A stretch of 64,000 nt of DNA from Croceimicrobium hydrocarbonivorans (GTDB lineage: Bacteria; Bacteroidota; Bacteroidia; Flavobacteriales; Schleiferiaceae). The first letter of the stretch is position 1. Every line of letters begins with the position of its first letter. The stretch lies in NCBI RefSeq assembly GCF_014524565.1, contig NZ_CP060139.1, forward strand, positions 1,371,501 to 1,435,500, given 5' to 3'. Positions 16,274 through 24,142 of this stretch are shown here, one piece after another. A program made the translations under genes and the position numbers. The notes under the pieces are model-generated. The model did no database searches and was not told the DNA's origin. It saw only the letters and a program-made list of their open reading frames with translations.

Positions 16274-18754
16274 ATGAAGACACTGATACAACTCTGTATT
16301 TTATTTATTCTCCCTTTTTCCCTTATCTCCCAACATAGCATTGAAGGTCGCGTGGTAGACGAAGAGGGCAAAGGCCTACCCTTCGTAAATATTACCATTA
16401 ATAAAGGCGGCCGCGGTGGAACCACCGATCTGGATGGATTCTATCAATTGGAGAGTAGCACTCCTATCAAAAACCTAGATTTTAGCTATATCGGCTTTGA
16501 AGCCCAAAGCTTAACCGGTCCGAATTTAGAAGCGAAAGCCAAGGTGGTAGTCCTGATTGAAACCACAACTACCTTAGGAGAAGTGACCGTTTTACCCGGT
16601 GAAAATCCTGCCCACCGCATGATCGAAAATGCGGTTCGAAACAAAGAGGCCAATGATCCGGAAGAACTAGATCAATTCAGCTATTATTCCTACAGCAAGT
16701 TTATTGTTACCCTGAACCTCGATTCTATCGATCCCGATATTGATACGGTAATGCTTTCGGATCGCATCGACAGCTTGAAAGCGGATCAGCCGGATAGCAT
16801 TGTAAAGATTGATAGCTCTGGCTTCGAGCTGCATCAATACTTTTCGGATAAGCATCTCTTCTTTATGGAGACCCTCACCCAGCGGAAATTCAAACGCCCA
16901 AGGGATAATGAAGAGGTGATTGCCAACCGCACTTCAGGTTTTAAAAACCCCATGTTCGCCATGTTGGTTACCCAATTGCAATCTTTCTCCTTTTACAGTG
17001 ACTATATCGGCATTAGCGGCGGTGAATACCTCAACCCTATTAGTAAGGGCAGCACCAAACGCTATTATTTTGTTCTGGAAGACAGCCTCTTCACCGAAAC
17101 TGGCGATACCATTTTCACCCTTAGCTTTCGTCCCCGACCCAATACCGGCTTTAAAGCCCTGCAAGGCGTAATTAATATCGACTCCCGCGATTGGGCGATT
17201 GTGAATGTTCGTGCCACTCCCGCTTCCGAAGAAAGTTTGCCCATTGAGATCACTCAAGAATACCGCCGTTTTGGACCGCATACCTGGTTTCCCGTTTCCT
17301 TTGAAGCGGATATCAAACTGCGAATGATCAGCTTTAATAAAGCCGTGCCCAGAGCAATTATGCGACGCCGCCTGATGCGAATCGATTTGGATCCGAAGTT
17401 TAAATTTTCGGATATCTCGCATGCCGAATTAACCATAGAAGAAAAGGATCAAGCCGAGGTAGATTCCTTATTGCAGGCCTTTCGCGGGGATGAATTAGAT
17501 AGTTTAGAAGCCAATACCTACAGCTTTGTAGACAGTATTTCGGAGGCCGAGAACTTTGAACGCAGCTTGAATATCTTCCTCACCCTAAGCAGAGGTTATA
17601 TACCTATCTACTATGTAAACCTGGATATCGGAAGTGTTCTCAATTACAATGTTTACGAAGGGTTTCGCCTGGGTGCCGCTTTTGAAACCAATGAACGCTT
17701 TCACGATCGCCTAAAATTGGGAGCATTTTACGCTTATGGATTTAAGGACAAGGCCCATAAATACGGGGGACATATCAATTATGAGCTCCATAAAAATCTG
17801 CGCTGGCAAGTTTATGCCCGCTATAAATCCGACATTTTTGAAACTTCCGGATTTGGCATGCCTGGCATAGAAGCTCAATCCATTTTCCAAAATAATTACC
17901 GTCGCATCAGCATTGAGCAGTGGGATTACAATCAGCAAATCCGCCTGGGTATGCGCATCGACCCACTCCCTAATGTGCAACTGGATTTCAGCACCTTGCA
18001 CGAAAGGCTTAATACCGTGGGCAACTACCAATTTTTGGATTACAGCGATAGTCCGGAATGGTTTGAATTTAGCGAAGTGGCTGTCGGCTTGCGTTATGCT
18101 CCGGCCGAAGAATATGCAGAAACCCCCATCGGGAAAATTAAGCTGCGCCAACGGTATCCAGTATTTTCATTACTGGTGAGTGAAGGTATGAACGATTACT
18201 GGGAAGGAGACTACAATTATACCCGCGCACTTTTCCAAGCGGAGTACAAGCGCTTAAGTCGGGGTTATGGCGAAACCAGCATTCGCTTGCGTGCTGCCGC
18301 TGTTTGGGGTGATGTTCCGGCAAGCAAGCTCTTTAGTCCAGCGGCCAACTTCCGCAATAGCTCCGATTATTGGGAGGCTACCTTTTATTCGGTTCCCGAT
18401 CGCCAGGCTTTCGAAACCATGCGCTTTAATGAATTCTTGAATGATCGCATGATCAGTTTAATGTGGCGTCAGGATTTCCGTAGCACCTTTTACAAACGAC
18501 CCGGCTTTGAACCCCATTTGGAGATGGTGCACCGGGTAGCTTTTGGAACTTTAGCCAAACCAGAATTGCATAAAAATATTGGGGTGAAGGATTTAAAACA
18601 TGGCTATTTTGAAAGTGGTTTGGAATTTAACCGCCTTTATGTGAGTAACCTACTAGGACTGGGAATTGGCGTTTATTACCGCTACGGACCTAATCAATTA
18701 GCAGAGCCATTACACAACTTTGCCTTTAAGCTAAGTTCCAAGTTCAGTTTTTAA
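16274..18754 (+). CDS. DUF5686 outer-membrane protein with carboxypeptidase-like regulatory domain
   Basis: 826 residues from the ATG at 16274; an ATG three codons earlier at 16265 is equally possible. A signal peptide (LCILFILPFSLISQ) is followed by a carboxypeptidase-D regulatory-like beta-sandwich (HSIEGRVVDEEGKGLPFVNI, residues ~22-100). The rest shows the alternating aromatic strands of a large beta barrel typical of DUF5686, ending in a Phe (SSKFSF). It is predicted to be an outer-membrane barrel. TonB-receptor plug and C-terminal T9SS motifs are absent. Function unknown. Confidence 0.88.
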   Translation: MKTLIQLCILFILPFSLISQHSIEGRVVDEEGKGLPFVNITINKGGRGGTTDLDGFYQLESSTPIKNLDFSYIGFEAQSLTGPNLEAKAKVVVLIETTTTLGEVTVLPGENPAHRMIENAVRNKEANDPEELDQFSYYSYSKFIVTLNLDSIDPDIDTVMLSDRIDSLKADQPDSIVKIDSSGFELHQYFSDKHLFFMETLTQRKFKRPRDNEEVIANRTSGFKNPMFAMLVTQLQSFSFYSDYIGISGGEYLNPISKGSTKRYYFVLEDSLFTETGDTIFTLSFRPRPNTGFKALQGVINIDSRDWAIVNVRATPASEESLPIEITQEYRRFGPHTWFPVSFEADIKLRMISFNKAVPRAIMRRRLMRIDLDPKFKFSDISHAELTIEEKDQAEVDSLLQAFRGDELDSLEANTYSFVDSISEAENFERSLNIFLTLSRGYIPIYYVNLDIGSVLNYNVYEGFRLGAAFETNERFHDRLKLGAFYAYGFKDKAHKYGGHINYELHKNLRWQVYARYKSDIFETSGFGMPGIEAQSIFQNNYRRISIEQWDYNQQIRLGMRIDPLPNVQLDFSTLHERLNTVGNYQFLDYSDSPEWFEFSEVAVGLRYAPAEEYAETPIGKIKLRQRYPVFSLLVSEGMNDYWEGDYNYTRALFQAEYKRLSRGYGETSIRLRAAAVWGDVPASKLFSPAANFRNSSDYWEATFYSVPDRQAFETMRFNEFLNDRMISLMWRQDFRSTFYKRPGFEPHLEMVHRVAFGTLAKPELHKNIGVKDLKHGYFESGLEFNRLYVSNLLGLGIGVYYRYGPNQLAEPLHNFAFKLSSKFSF

Positions 18755-18790
18755 GCCGTCATTTCCGTGCTCAGAGCCGCCCAGTTTTAG

Positions 18791-18798
18791 TAGTTTTG
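18791..18798 (+). promoter_or_regulatory. -7 promoter box before the MMPL exporter operon
   Basis: TAGTTTTG matches TAnnTTTG and lies 27 bases before the ATG at 18826. No TTG is found at the -33 distance. Confidence 0.45.
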
Positions 18799-18825
18799 CC
18801 CAAATTCTTTTTGGCTTAGCCACGG

Positions 18826-21246
18826 ATGTTTACATTCATTGCCCGACTTATCCTCAGGAACCGGATAACGGTTCTAAGCAGCTTGCTCTTGCTCAGTTTT
18901 TTCATGGCATGGGAGGGACAGTACGTACAGGTAAGTTTTAAGTTTTCTCGCTTACTCCCCAAGACCGATAGTGCACAAGTAGAATACGATGTATTCCGTG
19001 AGCGATTTAATCAGGTAGGCAATACGGTAGTGCTGGCCATCGATAGCTTCGATGTTTTTGACCCCGAGCTCTACCCGCAATGGCAACGCCTGCAAGATGA
19101 GCTAAATGCCATTCCCGGGGTGGCAGGAGTACTATCACCCGTAAACGCTTATAATCTCCTGCGCAACGATAGTATTCAAAAACTGTATTACCAATCGATG
19201 AACCCGGGCTTCCGCAGTGGGAAGCTAGATAGTATGCGCAACCTCTTTGGGAACCTTCCTTTTTATGAAGGATTATTGCGCAGCGAAGACGGCCAGGTGC
19301 CATTAATGCTGGTTCAGATCGATCCCGAACAACTCTATGTTAGGCAAATTGTAACTATCGTCGAAAGCATTAAGGAAAGCGTTGAGGTGGCGGAGGCCCA
19401 TATGGGTCGCGATATTAAGATTAGTGGTCTTCCGCATATTAGGATGGCTAATACCAAAAAGGTGAGTAAGGAGATCTTCCTTCTCGTGGGACTAGCTATG
19501 TTGGTTACCGCTTTAATCCTTTTTGCCTTCCTCCGCAGTGCCAGAGCAATGTTCATCTCACTTGGGGTAGTGTTTTTAGGGGTGCTTTGGTCCTTCGGGT
19601 TAATTTCCGTTTTGGACTACGAGATATCCATGCTCAGCTCCTTGATCCCCTCATTGGTGATTGTAATCGGCGTACCCAATTGTATTTTCCTAATCAATAA
19701 ATACCATTCGGAGTTTAAAAACCATGGCAATCGGATTAAGGCCCTGCAAAGGGTAATTCGGAAAATTGGTGCGGCCACCTTAATGACCAATGCCACCACC
19801 GCTCTGGGTTTTGCTTCCTTAATTCTTACCGACAGCACTATTTTAAAGGAATTCGGGGTGGTCGCCTCCCTCAATGTGATGATGGTTTTTGTGATCTCTA
19901 TCATCGTAATTCCAGTTTACTACAGCTTTGCCCGCCCACCCAAACAAAGACATTATAAGCATCTGGAAAAACGCTGGATCAAAAGCTTTATCGATTGGTT
20001 GATCCGCTCCTCCATGTACCACCGCCCTTATGTTTATAGTGGCTTGGTTCTATTGCTGGTTATTGCCGGAATTGGCATCTCCAAGATTTACACCACGGGC
20101 AATTTGAGCGAAGAATTCAAAAAGAGTGATCCCGTATTCCAGGATTTACGCTTTCTGGAAGAACGTTTTGGTGGGGTTGTTCCTTTGGAATTGGTGATCG
20201 ACACCCGCAATGCTGGTGGAGCCTATAAAAACAGCACCCTCAAAAGAATCGATCGCTTGCAAGAAGCTATGCAAGAGGTCCCTGGGGTAAGCAAGGCCCT
20301 CTCGATTGTGAATGGATTAAAATTCGTGAAGCAAGCCTATTATCGGGGCGAACCCGACTTTTACGAATTGCCCGGAGCTCAAGATCGCAGCTTTGTACTC
20401 TCCTATATTCCCAACGACAGCAAGGATGGCAATAGCCTGATGCAGTCGATGGTAGACAGCACCGGACGCTATGCTCGCATTAGTATGCAAGTAGAAGATA
20501 TGGGTAAAGAGGAATCGGCTTATTTACAAGAAGCTCTTAGGGCTAATATCGCCGAAATTTTCCCTGCCGATCGTTATGATGTTACCGTAACTGGTGCCTG
20601 GATGGTATTCCAAAAAGGAACCACTTATCTTATCAAAAACCTCATCGTAAGCCTGGGCTTAGCAATTAGCGTCATTGCCCTGGTGATGGCATTTATCTTC
20701 CGCTCCTTTGCCATGGTATTGGTATCGATGGTCCCCAACCTCTTCCCTTTATTAATGACGGCAGGAATTATGGGATTCTTCGGCATACCCTTAAAACCCA
20801 GCACCATTTTGGTTTTCAGCGTAGCCTTCGGAATTAGTATTGATGATACGATCCACTTCTTAGCAAAATACCGGCAGGAGCTAAAAATTACCCGCTATAA
20901 TATTGGTCAATCTGTATTGCTGGCCATTCGCGAAACCGGAGTAAGTATGTTCTACACCTCTGTGGTGCTATTCTTTGGTTTTAGCGTATTTACGGCTTCC
21001 AGCTTTGGTGGTATTGTAGCTTTGGGAATACTAGTGAGCATCACGCTTATTATCGCAATGATTGGCAATTTGCTGCTCTTACCAAGCTTATTACTTAGCT
21101 TTGAGAAAATGATCATTAATAAGTCCTTCACCGAGCCTTATATAACCATATATGAGGAAGACGAAGATGATGACGAGGAGGACGATGAACCCGATTTCCC
21201 CAGGCATGAAGCCCAAGGTCCAAAAGAAGAGCTGCCGATAGAATAA
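18826..21246 (+). CDS. RND-superfamily MMPL/HpnN-type exporter
   Basis: 806 residues with the twelve-helix RND layout in two halves. An N-terminal helix is followed by a large periplasmic loop (about 45-220) and five helices, then the pattern repeats from about residue 405. GVPNCIFLINKYH and the second-half FSVAFGISIDDTIHFLAKY are the conserved TM4 segments, the latter holding the Asp pair of the proton relay. MMPL/HpnN members export lipids, hopanoids or other hydrophobic molecules. The tail is extremely acidic (EEDEDDDEEDDEP). It starts an operon with rfbA, a polyprenyl synthase and a small unknown gene. Confidence 0.9.
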   Translation: MFTFIARLILRNRITVLSSLLLLSFFMAWEGQYVQVSFKFSRLLPKTDSAQVEYDVFRERFNQVGNTVVLAIDSFDVFDPELYPQWQRLQDELNAIPGVAGVLSPVNAYNLLRNDSIQKLYYQSMNPGFRSGKLDSMRNLFGNLPFYEGLLRSEDGQVPLMLVQIDPEQLYVRQIVTIVESIKESVEVAEAHMGRDIKISGLPHIRMANTKKVSKEIFLLVGLAMLVTALILFAFLRSARAMFISLGVVFLGVLWSFGLISVLDYEISMLSSLIPSLVIVIGVPNCIFLINKYHSEFKNHGNRIKALQRVIRKIGAATLMTNATTALGFASLILTDSTILKEFGVVASLNVMMVFVISIIVIPVYYSFARPPKQRHYKHLEKRWIKSFIDWLIRSSMYHRPYVYSGLVLLLVIAGIGISKIYTTGNLSEEFKKSDPVFQDLRFLEERFGGVVPLELVIDTRNAGGAYKNSTLKRIDRLQEAMQEVPGVSKALSIVNGLKFVKQAYYRGEPDFYELPGAQDRSFVLSYIPNDSKDGNSLMQSMVDSTGRYARISMQVEDMGKEESAYLQEALRANIAEIFPADRYDVTVTGAWMVFQKGTTYLIKNLIVSLGLAISVIALVMAFIFRSFAMVLVSMVPNLFPLLMTAGIMGFFGIPLKPSTILVFSVAFGISIDDTIHFLAKYRQELKITRYNIGQSVLLAIRETGVSMFYTSVVLFFGFSVFTASSFGGIVALGILVSITLIIAMIGNLLLLPSLLLSFEKMIINKSFTEPYITIYEEDEDDDEEDDEPDFPRHEAQGPKEELPIE

Positions 21247-21265
21247 AGTTAAAAAATAACTCAGC

Positions 21266-22132
21266 ATGAAAGGAATCATATTGGCCGGAGGCTCCGGAAC
21301 ACGTTTACACCCACTTACCCTGGCAATTAGTAAACAGTTGATGCCCGTTTACGATAAGCCCATGATTTACTATCCGCTGAGCACTTTATTGCAGGCTGGC
21401 ATTCGGAAAATCTTGATCATCTCTACCCCCCATGATTTGCCGCTTTTCGAAAAGCTATTGGGCGATGGTAGTCGCATTGGTTGTGAATTTCATTATACCG
21501 TGCAACATGAACCTAATGGTCTGGCCCAAGCCTTTGTGCTAGGCGAAGATTTTATAGGTGATGATAGTGTAGCCCTGGTTTTAGGAGACAATATTTTCTA
21601 TGGTTCCAAAATGGAAGACTTACTCCAAAGCAGTAAAAACCCCGATGGCGGTGTAGTATTCGCCTATCAGGTATCCGATCCGGAACGTTATGGAGTGGTC
21701 GACTTTGACGAGAACCTGAAGGCCGTTTCCATTGAGGAAAAGCCCGCCAAACCCAAATCGCGCTATGCGGTTCCCGGTTTATATTTTTATGATAATGATG
21801 TGGTTGAGATCGCAAAGAACCTCAAGCCATCCGCTCGGGGCGAATACGAGATTACCGATGTAAATAAAGAATACCTTCAAGCAGGAAAATTGCAAGTAGG
21901 TATTTTAGATCGTGGTACGGCCTGGCTAGATACCGGCACCTTCCCTAGCTTAATGCAAGCGGGCCAGTTTGTGCAAGTTATTGAAGAGCGCCAAGGATTG
22001 AAAGTAGGCTGTATCGAAGAAATTGCCTGGCGCCAAGGCTTTATCAATAATGCGCAACTCGAAGAAATAGCGCAACCTCTACTTAAAAGTGGCTATGGAC
22101 GCTACTTGATGGATCTTATTAAAGTAGATTAA
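21266..22132 (+). CDS. rfbA: Glucose-1-phosphate thymidylyltransferase
   Basis: 288 residues. The nucleotide-binding start [16 protein letters not shown] and the LGDNIFYG metal-site motif identify RfbA/RmlA, which makes dTDP-glucose from dTTP and glucose-1-phosphate, the first step toward dTDP-rhamnose and other surface sugars. Full length. It starts 19 bases after the exporter gene and ends 2 bases before the polyprenyl synthase. The other rml genes (rfbB-D) are not nearby. Confidence 0.96.
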   Translation: MKGIILAGGSGTRLHPLTLAISKQLMPVYDKPMIYYPLSTLLQAGIRKILIISTPHDLPLFEKLLGDGSRIGCEFHYTVQHEPNGLAQAFVLGEDFIGDDSVALVLGDNIFYGSKMEDLLQSSKNPDGGVVFAYQVSDPERYGVVDFDENLKAVSIEEKPAKPKSRYAVPGLYFYDNDVVEIAKNLKPSARGEYEITDVNKEYLQAGKLQVGILDRGTAWLDTGTFPSLMQAGQFVQVIEERQGLKVGCIEEIAWRQGFINNAQLEEIAQPLLKSGYGRYLMDLIKVD

Positions 22133-22134
22133 GC

Positions 22135-23097
22135 ATGCAAAGAATTCCGGACTATGTTAAGCTAGTGGAAAATACACTGGCCCAGCAGAATTTTGATCAA
22201 AGTCCAAAGGAACTTTATGCCCCCATGGGCTATATTTTGGCCTTAGGGGGTAAACGCTTACGTCCGGCATTAAGCTTGGCGGCCTGCGAACTTTTTGGCA
22301 CTGAGGCCAGCAAAGCCTTGATGCCTGCTTTAGGAATTGAGGTATTCCACAATTTCTCCTTGGTGCATGATGATATCATGGATGAGGCCGACCTTCGACG
22401 TGGGCAGGCTACAGTGCACAAAAAATGGAACCGCGACATTGCCATCCTTTCGGGGGATGCCATGCTGGTAAAGGCCTATCAATACATTGCCCAGGTTGAA
22501 GCCTCTATCTTACCAGCGGTTTTAGATTGCTTCTCGCAAACTGCGCTTGAGATTTGCGAAGGCCAGCAAAGAGATATGAATTTCGAGAATCGGGAGGCAG
22601 TAGCGGAAGCTGAATACCTACTGATGATTCGTCAAAAAACTGCGGTGCTATTAGGAGCAGCTCTAAAAATTGGAGCATTGGTAGCGGGTGCTGAGATGAA
22701 AGCGGCCCATTCACTTTACGAATTTGGCATCAATGCCGGACTGTCTTTTCAGGTGCAAGATGATCTATTAGATGCTTATGGCGATCCGGATAAAGTGGGC
22801 AAAACGGCCGGCGGTGATATTCTTCAGGATAAAAAAACCCTCTTGATGATCTATGCCCGCGAATTGGATCCAGAAGGCTGGAGCGATTTACGCAATGCTC
22901 AATTGGAGGGGAATGAAAAGGTAAGTGCTTATCGCGAATGGATGATAGCCTGTGGTGCCAAAGCCAAGGCCGAAACCAAGCGTGATACCCTTTTAAAGGA
23001 TGCTTTGGAGGCATTAGAAGCCGCCCATGCACCGGACGAAGAACTGAAAAACGAATTGGCGCAATTTGCCCAATGGCTCAGTCATCGCGATCGATGA
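22135..23097 (+). CDS. Polyprenyl diphosphate synthase
   Basis: 320 residues of the trans-isoprenyl diphosphate synthase family. Both Asp-rich motifs are present: HDDIMDEADLRRG (first, DDxxD) and FQVQDDLLDAYGD (second). GGKRLRP at about residue 39 is the IPP-binding segment. The enzyme condenses isopentenyl diphosphate with allylic diphosphates. The residue pattern before the first motif (VFHNFSLVHDD) hints at a medium chain, but the product length is not certain. Its operon neighbours, a lipid exporter and a nucleotide-sugar enzyme, suggest an envelope lipid or carotenoid role (inference). Confidence 0.92.
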   Translation: MQRIPDYVKLVENTLAQQNFDQSPKELYAPMGYILALGGKRLRPALSLAACELFGTEASKALMPALGIEVFHNFSLVHDDIMDEADLRRGQATVHKKWNRDIAILSGDAMLVKAYQYIAQVEASILPAVLDCFSQTALEICEGQQRDMNFENREAVAEAEYLLMIRQKTAVLLGAALKIGALVAGAEMKAAHSLYEFGINAGLSFQVQDDLLDAYGDPDKVGKTAGGDILQDKKTLLMIYARELDPEGWSDLRNAQLEGNEKVSAYREWMIACGAKAKAETKRDTLLKDALEALEAAHAPDEELKNELAQFAQWLSHRDR

Positions 23098-23393
23098 AAT
23101 TCTGGCCCCAGCTTAAGCAAGTTCCGGCTCATCTCAATTTATTGGAGGACCTCCGTGCCCAATTGGCCAAGGACTTAGGTATAGAGCTAATGGAGGTACC
23201 AAACCAAAATCTGCTGGAATGGCTTAATAAGTGGTTAGAGGCGAATCTCTATAAAATAGATCTGGCTCAGCTGCTGTATCGCATTGACCTTGAAATCCTA
23301 TCCGCCGAAAGGCCCCAGGAAATAGCCGAAAAAATTCTGGAAAGAGAAGCCCAAAAGGTGATCTTCAGAGCCCAGTACAGCGGCCGGATTTAA
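23094..23393 (+). CDS. Small conserved hypothetical protein
   Basis: 99 residues from the ATG at 23094, whose ATGA overlaps the stop of the polyprenyl synthase. An in-frame ATG at 23073 inside the preceding gene is less likely. The protein is helical, Leu-rich and charged (LLEWLNKWLEANLYKIDLAQ), with no signal peptide. It is not recognised. The four-base overlap indicates translational coupling to the synthase. Its 3' end overlaps the convergent gene at 23390 by four bases. Confidence 0.7.
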   Translation: MKFWPQLKQVPAHLNLLEDLRAQLAKDLGIELMEVPNQNLLEWLNKWLEANLYKIDLAQLLYRIDLEILSAERPQEIAEKILEREAQKVIFRAQYSGRI

Positions 23394-24025
23394 AAGAAGA
23401 TTTGGAAAATTGGGGCCCAAGAAGTCGAATAAGGTGAATTTCCACCATCGAGCACATTCAGGCGTAAGCCAATTAGCATTTGCCCTTTGCGACCTACATC
23501 CTGCTTAAAGCCACCTTGTAAAAAGAGTACGGGCGTCCACTGATTGTCTATATCAAAATCGAGGGTATTCAAGTTATAGCGGTACACATCATGATTCAAT
23601 AATTCGAATTGTGTACCCACAAAAAAGCTTCGCACCGAATAGTTGGTGAAGATATTGGGACCGTGAACCTGGTTCTCAAAGTCGACATTTACGAAGCCCT
23701 GGCTGGTATAAATTTGATTCCACTTGGCATAATTATACATATAGCCGGCACCTACTACCCAATTATCATTAACCTTATAACCTACCTGTGGAGCGAGAAA
23801 AATATTGGTGTTATTGCCAAAACTTAAACCGGCACCCCCACCATAGATGATGCGATCTTTAAGGGGAGTCTCTCCCTTTTTAGCTTGAGATGGGTTTTGA
23901 GGCTTAGCCTCTTCCTTCTTCTGTTCCTGGCCAGATTTGGGATTCTTCTTAAATCTATCGCTTTGGGCCCTTGAGTTAAAGGCCACCAAACTAAAAAGTA
24001 TAAGCAGGAAAAGTGACTTTTTCAT
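23390..24025 (-). CDS. Putative outer-membrane beta-barrel protein
   Basis: 211 residues. After a signal peptide (LILFSLVAFNSRAQ) and a Lys/Glu/Gln-rich linker (~25-55), alternating strands rich in Gly, Tyr and Asn begin at IIYGGGAGLSFGNN. They end with the terminal aromatic FQIFF typical of small OmpW/OmpA-like barrels that insert via BAM. It reads convergently against the polyprenyl synthase operon and divergently from sucA. Function unknown. Confidence 0.75.
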   Translation of the reverse strand: MKKSLFLLILFSLVAFNSRAQSDRFKKNPKSGQEQKKEEAKPQNPSQAKKGETPLKDRIIYGGGAGLSFGNNTNIFLAPQVGYKVNDNWVVGAGYMYNYAKWNQIYTSQGFVNVDFENQVHGPNIFTNYSVRSFFVGTQFELLNHDVYRYNLNTLDFDIDNQWTPVLFLQGGFKQDVGRKGQMLIGLRLNVLDGGNSPYSTSWAPIFQIFF

Positions 24026-24030
24026 GTAAA

Positions 24031-24062
24031 CAAAAATAAGCGCAATAGATTAAGGATAGCAA
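24031..24062 (-). promoter_or_regulatory. Promoter of the beta-barrel gene
   Basis: On the minus strand TTG (24060-24062), 21 bases, then TATTTTTG (24031-24038). Only five bases remain before the ATG (24023-24025), so the message should be leaderless or nearly so. Confidence 0.6.
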
Positions 24063-24109
24063 ATAGTGATAATAAAGCACATTGAAGACTTAACGCATTA
24101 TTTTTATCC

Positions 24110-24117
24110 TAATTTTG
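24110..24117 (+). promoter_or_regulatory. -7 promoter box of sucA
   Basis: TAATTTTG matches TAnnTTTG, 25 bases before the sucA ATG. The nearest TTG (24082-24084) is 25 bases upstream, outside the usual spacing. Confidence 0.5.
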
Positions 24118-24142
24118 TAGCCAATTTCGCGACGCGTAAATC

